In this document: positions 57,988 to 64,000 of the stretch, piece after piece
Layout of the letters: each line of letters starts with the position of its first letter
Numbering within the stretch: the first letter of the stretch is position 1
Assembly: GCA_037127255.1 (NCBI GenBank)
Contig: JBANSL010000012.1
Coordinates: forward strand, 20,284,615-20,348,614
DNA: 64,000 bases
Source of the DNA: Persicaria tinctoria
Taxonomy: Eukaryota; Streptophyta; Magnoliopsida; Caryophyllales; Polygonaceae
Direction of reading: 5' to 3'
Notes under the pieces: model-generated
Seen by the model: the letters and a program-made list of their open reading frames with translations, nothing else
What the model was told of the DNA's origin: nothing
Database searches by the model: none
Position numbers and translations under genes: made by a program

Positions 57988-58159
57988 TATTGGAGTATAT
58001 GTATACGTAACCAAGGTCAGATTATGTTGGTTTAAGTAGGTTGGGAGGGTTATTGTAAATATAGAAATATAGAGGGCTATAAATAGGAGGTTAGTGGTTA
58101 GTTACAACTAACCTCCTATTTATAGAGCTTAATTTCTTGCATCAATGGAGGTTTTCTCA
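57988..58159 (+). repeat. 5' LTR of copia element III, with a rearranged TATA region
   Basis: 172 bp. Compared with the 3' LTR it has a 6-base insertion near the start, and an 11-base segment replaces 39 bases after CAACTAAC. The replacement creates a perfect 18-bp inverted repeat, TATAAATAGGAGGTTAGT (58078-58095) against 58107-58124. Confidence 0.92.
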
Positions 58160-58190
58160 TGGTATCAGAGCGCATGATAGAGCTAACAAT

Positions 58191-61100
58191 ACCAGTTCTA
58201 ATTCTATGTCTGATACTCCTATGGATGATCAGAATGGGAGTAAGGTTGATCAAACCTTTGTCAATGCAATATGTCATGAGGTTATGAAGGCAATGCAAGG
58301 ACAATCTCAGGTTAATTGTGCTTCTGCTTCGACTTCCATGGCATGTAAAGATGTATCATATGGTTATGCTTTATCTTTAAATGTTTCTGATCATAATGTT
58401 AACAATTAGATCATTGACACGGGTGCTACCGATCACGTGACTGATTTTGGTCATTTATTAACTAACAAAAGGCAATTGTCTAAACCTATTCATATTGGGT
58501 TGCCTGATGGTTCTATGTATGTTGTTCACGAGGTTGGGACTTTAAAGCTTACTTCAAACATTACTTTACTGAATGTGCTTTTAGTTCATGTATTCAAGAA
58601 TAATTTGTTATCTGTTGGGCGTCTTGTTGAAGACTCTAATGTTGCTGCTGTGTTCACTAATAAATCTTGGTGGTTTCAGGACCCTGGAACTAACAACATC
58701 ATTGGTTCTAGTTTAAGGAGTGTTGGCTTGTACAGACTTCACACCAAAGCTAATAAAGACTTGAGTTCTAGCAATTCTGTATTTTCTCATGCTTTTCCTC
58801 TTACCGTTTCTGTCAATGCTGTGAATAAGAATGATGTAAATCTTCATGCTCGCTTAGGACATACTTCTTTAAGCAAGCTTTCTCGGTTGGAGTGTTTTTC
58901 TTCTAGATCTTTGCCTCACTCTGAGACTTGTATCATGGCAAAGATGCATAGATTGCAATTTCCTGTTAGTTTTACTGTTTCTGAGAATTGTTTTGATTTG
59001 GTTCATCTTGACATTTGGGGACCTTATAAGGTTCAGAGTGTATCTGATGCTTCATATTTCCTGACTTTTGTTGATGATAAGAGTAGAATTACTTGGACTT
59101 TTATGTTGAATAAGAAATATGAAGTTCCTACTGTTATTTCTCATTTTATTTCTTATGTCTCTAGTCTCTACACAGTTTAATGTGACTATTAAGTCTTTTC
59201 GTAGTGATAATGGTGCTGAATTTGTACAAAAATCGTGTGCACAAATGTTTGCCTCTAAAGGGATAATTCATCAAAAGAGTGCACCCTATACTCCCCAACA
59301 AAATGGGAGAGTAGAGAGGAAGCATAAACACCTTATTGAAACTGCAAGAGCACTCAAGCTTCATGTTAATTTGCTAGACAAATTTTGGAGTGATTGTGTT
59401 CTTGCAGCTACGTACATCTTAAACAAGCTTCCATTTTCTATTTTGCAATGTAAGACGCCATATGAGGTCTTGTTTAAGAAAACTCCTACTTATGGTGAGT
59501 TAAGGACAATTGGATGTCTATGTTATGCACTTTCTCCTACTTGTAAGAATGACAAGTTTGCTTCTAAAGCTAGGAAGTGTATAATGTTAGGTTATCCATT
59601 TGGTCAAAAAGCATATAAACTGTATGATTTGTCTGCCAGAAAGTATGTGGTTAGCAGGGATGTTGTTTTTCTGGAAGACTAGTGTCCTTATAGAGCTTCA
59701 ACTCCATCTGTCTCATCACCTGTTATTACTCCTCCTATTTCCTTGGTAAATCCTGCTGTGGATCAAGACAGTAATGTTCTAGCACCACATATTCAACAAC
59801 CTGTTGGATTTGCTCCTAATTCTTCTTCAGATTCTCAGTCCTTGGGTATTAATCAAGATGTATCATCTTTTGTTAGTGGTCAAGGGGCACTTGGATACCA
59901 CTTCTAGTACCTCTCATTCTAGTTCAAGGTCTACAAATGGTTCTGTTCAGCAACAGATGATACAACCTACAAGAAGATCTTCAAGATCTCATATTCCTTC
60001 TTCAAGGCTAAGAGATTTCATTTGCCCGACTCTAAGATCAGAATCTGTGTCTCAGTCATTCCTCTCTTATACATTGGGAGATGTCAACTTATTTTCACCG
60101 GACTTTGTTCAATCCTTTGAAAATTTGGTCAGTATTCAAGAGCCTCAAACTTATAGACAAGCAAGGTCAGATTCTAAGTGGATTGATGCAATGCAATCTG
60201 AGTTGGATGTTGTAGAAAGAAATCAGACTTGGATTCTAACTGAGCTTCCAAGTGATAAGATTGCTATTGGTTCAAAGTGGGTTTTTAAATTGAAGCATAA
60301 ACCCGATGGATCCATAGAGAGGTATAAAGCAAGGCTTGTAGCTAAGGGTTACAATCAAATCAAAGAAAAGGACTACAAGTATACCTTTAGCTATGTAGCT
60401 AAATTCACTATTGTAAGAAGCTTACTTGCTCTTTCAACTGCCAAGAGGTGGCATATTCATCAGTTAGACATAAACAACGCCTTTCTTCATGGATATTTGG
60501 ATGAAGAAATTTACATGAATCCCCCTGAAGGTTATACTAAAGCACTGCCTGGACAAGTTTGTCTTCTGAAAAGGTCACTATATGGCCTGAAACAGGCGAG
60601 CAGGCAATGGAATCTCGAGCTAACAAGGTTCCTTATTTCTTTGGGTTTTATTTAGTCAAAGCAAGATTACTCCTTGTTCATTAAGTCTGTTCCTTCAGGA
60701 ATCATTGTGGCATTAGTTTATGTCGATGATTTATTGATTACTGGGGATGATGAGTCTGCAATTATCAAGGGCAAGCAACAGTTGCATCACCAATTCACCA
60801 TCAAAGATCTTGGACTGGTGAGGTATTTCCTTGGCTTAGAAATTGCAAGATCCACTGAAGGCATGATGGTGCACCAAAGGAAATATATCGTTGACTTGTT
60901 GAAAGATATGAAGATGATGGATTCTAAACCTGCAGCTTTCCCTCTATCAAAAGGATTGCGTTTATCTACTGAAGAGGGTGATTTGTATCCATATAAGGAA
61001 GGCTACAGAAGACTCATAGGAAGGCTCCTCTTCCTCAACTTAACAAGGCCTGATATCTCCTATTCTGTTCAGCACATGTCTCAGTTTGTTAGTGAACCCA

Positions 61101-61678
61101 GAGTGCCACACTATCAAGCTGCTATGCATGTCTTGAGATATCTTAGAGGAACCATTAGTGCAGGGCTCTTTTACTCAGCTTCCTCAGGCCTTCATCTATT
61201 AGCTTTTAGTGATGCAAACTGGGAATCTTGCACATTCACAGCTAGATCCCTCTCTGGATATTGTGTTATGTTAGGAGACTCACTCGTCTCTTGGAAGACC
61301 AAGAAGCAAGCCACTGTTTCAAAGTCTTCTACTGAGTCTGAATACAGGTCTCTATCCTACACAAGCAGTGAGCTGGTATGGTTAGAAGGTCTGTGCCAAG
61401 ATCTTCATGTTCAGATTCCATTACCAATTCCATTACACTGTGATAATCGAGCTGCAATTCACCTTGCTGCCAACCCAGTTTTCCACGAGAGGACGAAACA
61501 TCTTTGGATAGATTGTCATTTCGTGAGAGAAAAACAACATCAAGGCTTTCTTCTTACTCATCATCTTCCTACCTCTTTGCAATTGGCCGACATCATGACT
61601 AAGCCCTTGGGAGAGCAACAACACAGATTCCTGTCTACCAAGTTGGGATTGGTGTTTGACACACCAGATCCAACTTGA
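58191..61678 (+). pseudogene. Copia element III polyprotein remnant
   Basis: A short gag-like frame (MSDTPMDDQNGSK onward) leads straight to the protease motif DTGATDH, so most of gag, including the zinc knuckle, is absent. Integrase shows LDIWGPY, SDNGAEF and NGRVERKHK, giving the D-D-E residues. Reverse transcriptase shows YGLKQAS and YVDDLL. RNase H shows SDANWES, SSTESEYRS and CDNRAAIH, with the C-terminal end at 61678. Breaks are TAG at 58407-58409 (Trp expected), a frameshift from a 7-bp tandem duplication GTCTCTA at 59157-59170, TAG at 59680-59682, a frameshift near 59900 and TAG at 60653-60655 (Gln expected). The reverse transcriptase and RNase H are otherwise open. Confidence 0.92.
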
Positions 61679-61698
61679 GGGGGGGGGGGGGGGGGAGG

Positions 61699-61892
61699 TA
61701 TTGGAGTATATGTAACTAAGGTCAGATTATGTTGGTTTAAGTAGGTTGGGAGGTTTATTGTAAGTATAGAAATATAGAGGGCTATAAATAGGAGGTTAGT
61801 GGTTAGTTACAACTAACACACTTCTGTACACTCAATTCTCTTCTCCATCAATATACAGAGCTTAATTTCTTGCATCAATGGAGGTTTTCTCA
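61699..61892 (+). repeat. 3' LTR of copia element III
   Basis: 194 bp with a TATAAATAG box, followed by the undisrupted promoter-proximal segment that the 5' LTR has lost. It ends GGTTTTCTCA directly before the duplicated AAGAC. Confidence 0.93.
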
Positions 61893-61897
61893 AAGAC

Positions 61898-63370
61898 AAC
61901 AAATTAAAGTGTTTAGCCGAGCAAACAATGTGTTTGGAAATGAAGCTACCATAGAGTCTCCTTTGGATATTGGCATTACAGATCAAGCATTTTGCACTAA
62001 GATGGATCCATTGTTTTGTGAATGCTATTTCTCAACAGGTCATCAGAGCTATATATGCAAGAACAATCTCAATTCTCAAACCAAATGCACAACATCAACT
62101 AGCATGGTAGGCACCTCTTATGGCTTCGTTGTCAACTCAAAATGATAAAAATGAGATCATAATAGAAATGATCGATCATGACTCTAATCATATGATGGCT
62201 ACTTATGAAACTTTCTAACTATCAAAGTCCGACTCGGACTGATGACTGAGGGTCGTGTGCACGGGCGCTAGTAGCCTAGCACACAAGCTGAGTGAGGTTC
62301 CATTCTAAAACCAATTGGCAATAGAAGGAGTAGCCCACCGACTCATATACTAGGGATTGATATGTTCAACCTTCCGATGTGGGACACTTTGGTCTCATTC
62401 ACATCTCTAACACGCCCCCGCAAGTCCAACTAGGAACGATCATCTAGTTGATACTTCGGCAACTGGGTAACCCAGATCAGGATCGAATGACGGGCCGTTA
62501 GGCTAACCGCTCTGATACCATATCAAAGTCCGACTCGGACCGATGACTGAGGGTCGTGTGCACGGGCGCACATGCGCTAGTAGCCTAGCACACAAGCCGA
62601 GTGAGGTTCCATTCTAAAACCAATTGGCAATAGAAGGAGTAGCCCACCGACTCATATACTAGGGATTGATATGTTCAACCTTCCGATGTGGGACACTTTG
62701 GTCTCATTCACATCTCTAACACTAACGAACAAGAGAGTTTTACAAAAACCCATTCATATTGGACTTCCTGATGGAAGCACACCTATATATTGTTCATGAA
62801 TTGGAACACTTAAACTAACATTTGATATAACTTTAGAAGTGTACAAGCTACTTGTGCACAACGTACTCCTTGCTTCCAAAGCCATTGTTCATAAGAAAAG
62901 TGTCCCTTGTATTCCATAACAAAATGGGACAGCAGAAAGGAAACATAGAGACTTCTAAAGCTCTTAGGTTTACATGTTGGCTTACCTGCTTATTTTTTGG
63001 GAGAATGTGTATTAGCTGCAACTCATTTTGATCGAATAAGTTTCTATCATTTGTACGTTCAATCTGCATTAAAAATCTCCTTTTGAGGTGTTATAATTTG
63101 GTAAAGTTCTTTATACGTACTGAGTTAAGAATTATAGGATGTCTATGCTATATATACTATATATATTACCTCAATACAAGAGAGGATAAATATATTCCCC
63201 AAAGGCTAGAAAATTTGATCTCCAAAGGAAAATTTTCAATTATGAATCAAAACTGGTCTAATCATGTACATGTCTTTGCTCTAATTAATTTAACTTATTT
63301 ATGGTCCAAAAAAACTGCATTATACAAATCAATGTTGCTAGCTAACCTAGAAATTAAATTAATGTGAAAG
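61898..63370 (+). pseudogene. Older copia remnant related to element III
   Basis: Scattered blocks match element III: RANN and TKCTTSTSMV in the gag-like part, LQKPIHIGLPDGS near 62745 (element III has SKPIHIGLPDGS), TLKLTFDITL, QNGTAERKHRD near 62920, and RIIGCLCY near 63127. Many frameshifts and large deletions remain, and no LTRs were found. A TRIM is inserted at 62220-62721. Confidence 0.8.
62220..62721 (-). mobile_element. TRIM on the minus strand
   Basis: Read on the minus strand, the 5' LTR (62721-62521, 201 bp) starts TGTTAGAGATGTGAATGAG. The primer-binding site TGGTATCAGAGC follows (62520-62509). A short internal region and a polypurine GCGGGGGCG come next, then the 3' LTR (62412-62220, 193 bp). 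The duplication CTAAC is perfect (62215-62219 and 62722-62726). The LTRs differ mainly by an 8-bp insertion. There is no coding capacity and no 5S-rRNA-like sequence, so it is not a Cassandra element. Confidence 0.93.
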
Positions 63371-64000
63371 GTAGAATGCACATTTGGCCTATAGCCTTTT
63401 CTCATGAAGTTTGATTAATATATAACCCCTCTATAACGCAAAAGCTTACCCTAATCATGTATGTAGAGGTGGAAACTTTGAAATTAATGTGAAAGTTTAA
63501 GATTATGATTATAATTAGCTTATCAACATATGTTATGATTAATTATGTGGTCCTCCCCTCGTTCTTCGTCGATTAAAGGGTTGTGAATTCTATGAATTTT
63601 ATGAGTTGTTGTATTAGTCAATTGAATTATTTTGTAGGGTTAGTGCAACCTCGCTAGCCTTGTAGGATTAGGGCTAGCCTTAGGAGCTAGGTCGAGATCA
63701 AGTGGTTAGGGTTGTTTTGATCAATTTTTCAGCATCAAATTGAGTTCATTGTACGGCTTTTTTTTTTAAAAAAAAAAACCATGGTTTACCTAAGGCCTAC
63801 TAATTTTTTCAAAACTTTTCCTATAGTTTTAGTTTTAAATAAGTTAAAGCTAGAATTATGGTTTAATTACTTACATATTTATGGATTTTTTTTTCAAAAA
63901 CTAATCATATTAAGTTTTTTGGAGTTTTTTTTATTTACAAATTTATTATTTTTCTTATGTCTAATCAGCTAATTTATATTAAGGTTTACCAAATATCTCA
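63371..64000. other. AT-rich sequence at the window end
   Basis: No gene or element is recognised. A short self-complementary T/A run lies at 63760-63778. Confidence 0.4.

Larger units (their letters stand above)
57988..61892 (+). mobile_element. Copia element III, LTR to LTR with target-site duplication
   Basis: The 5' LTR is 57988-58159 and the 3' LTR is 61699-61892. Both start TATTGGAGTATATG and end GGTTTTCTCA. The primer-binding site TGGTATCAGAGC is at 58160. A 17-G polypurine run lies at 61679-61695. The duplication AAGAC is perfect (57983-57987 and 61893-61897). The element is 3905 bp, short for a copia, because gag is mostly missing. Confidence 0.94.

Noticed and set aside
62220..62721. 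Cassandra-type TRIM
   Set aside because: No 5S-rRNA-like promoter sequence was seen in either LTR.

Overview
This window looks like a repeat-rich stretch of a flowering-plant nuclear chromosome, probably a eudicot. The evidence is GT-AG spliced genes with clear plant orthologues and plant-type Ty1/copia elements, a LINE, TRIMs, MITEs, a Helitron and a tRNA-derived SINE. The species cannot be read from the sequence.

Only two host genes are convincing. They lie head to tail on the plus strand at 32.4-45.4 kb. The first is a TRF-like single-Myb (TRFL) gene with eight coding exons, 653 aa, coding span 33571-38775. The second is a DRG2-type GTP-binding protein gene with eleven coding exons, 399 aa, coding span 40532-45421. 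Both joined reading frames close exactly at every junction I read. As I recall the Arabidopsis map, a TRFL gene also sits beside a DRG gene there, at two paralogous loci. The TRFL gene carries a SINE in an intron and the DRG2 gene a Stowaway MITE.

Layout, left to right. 1-1.7 kb: 3' half of a copia element with its 3' LTR. 2.2-9.6 kb: an array of copia copies with three LTRs of 137-139 bp. 10.2-14.3 kb: a decayed LINE. 14.4-17.9 kb: non-coding, with an inverted repeat and a possible CACTA end. 17.9-24.6 kb: a PIF/Harbinger transposase split by about 5.4 kb that holds a tandem repeat, a hAT MITE and a mariner element. 25.4-28.3 kb: a solo LTR with 5-bp target-site duplications, itself carrying an inverted-repeat element inside a (TA)n tract. 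28.5-29.9 kb: a Helitron. 30.0-30.8 kb: a hAT element. 30.9-32.1 kb: a minus-strand PIF ORF1 remnant. 32.4-45.4 kb: the two host genes. 48.5-49.0 kb: a TRIM. 51.0-55.6 kb: a copia element inserted into a minus-strand LINE. 58.0-61.9 kb: another copia element. 61.9-63.4 kb: a copia remnant carrying a second, minus-strand TRIM.

Exact target-site duplications fix the ends of eight insertions (two copia, two TRIM, solo LTR, two hAT, SINE). TA or A/T flanks support the mariner, Stowaway and Helitron calls. The retroelement reading frames are all broken, often by in-frame TAG codons at former CAG or TGG positions. I found no tRNA, rRNA, CRISPR array or new gene system. The unusual content is the nesting and the rearrangements inside the mobile elements.
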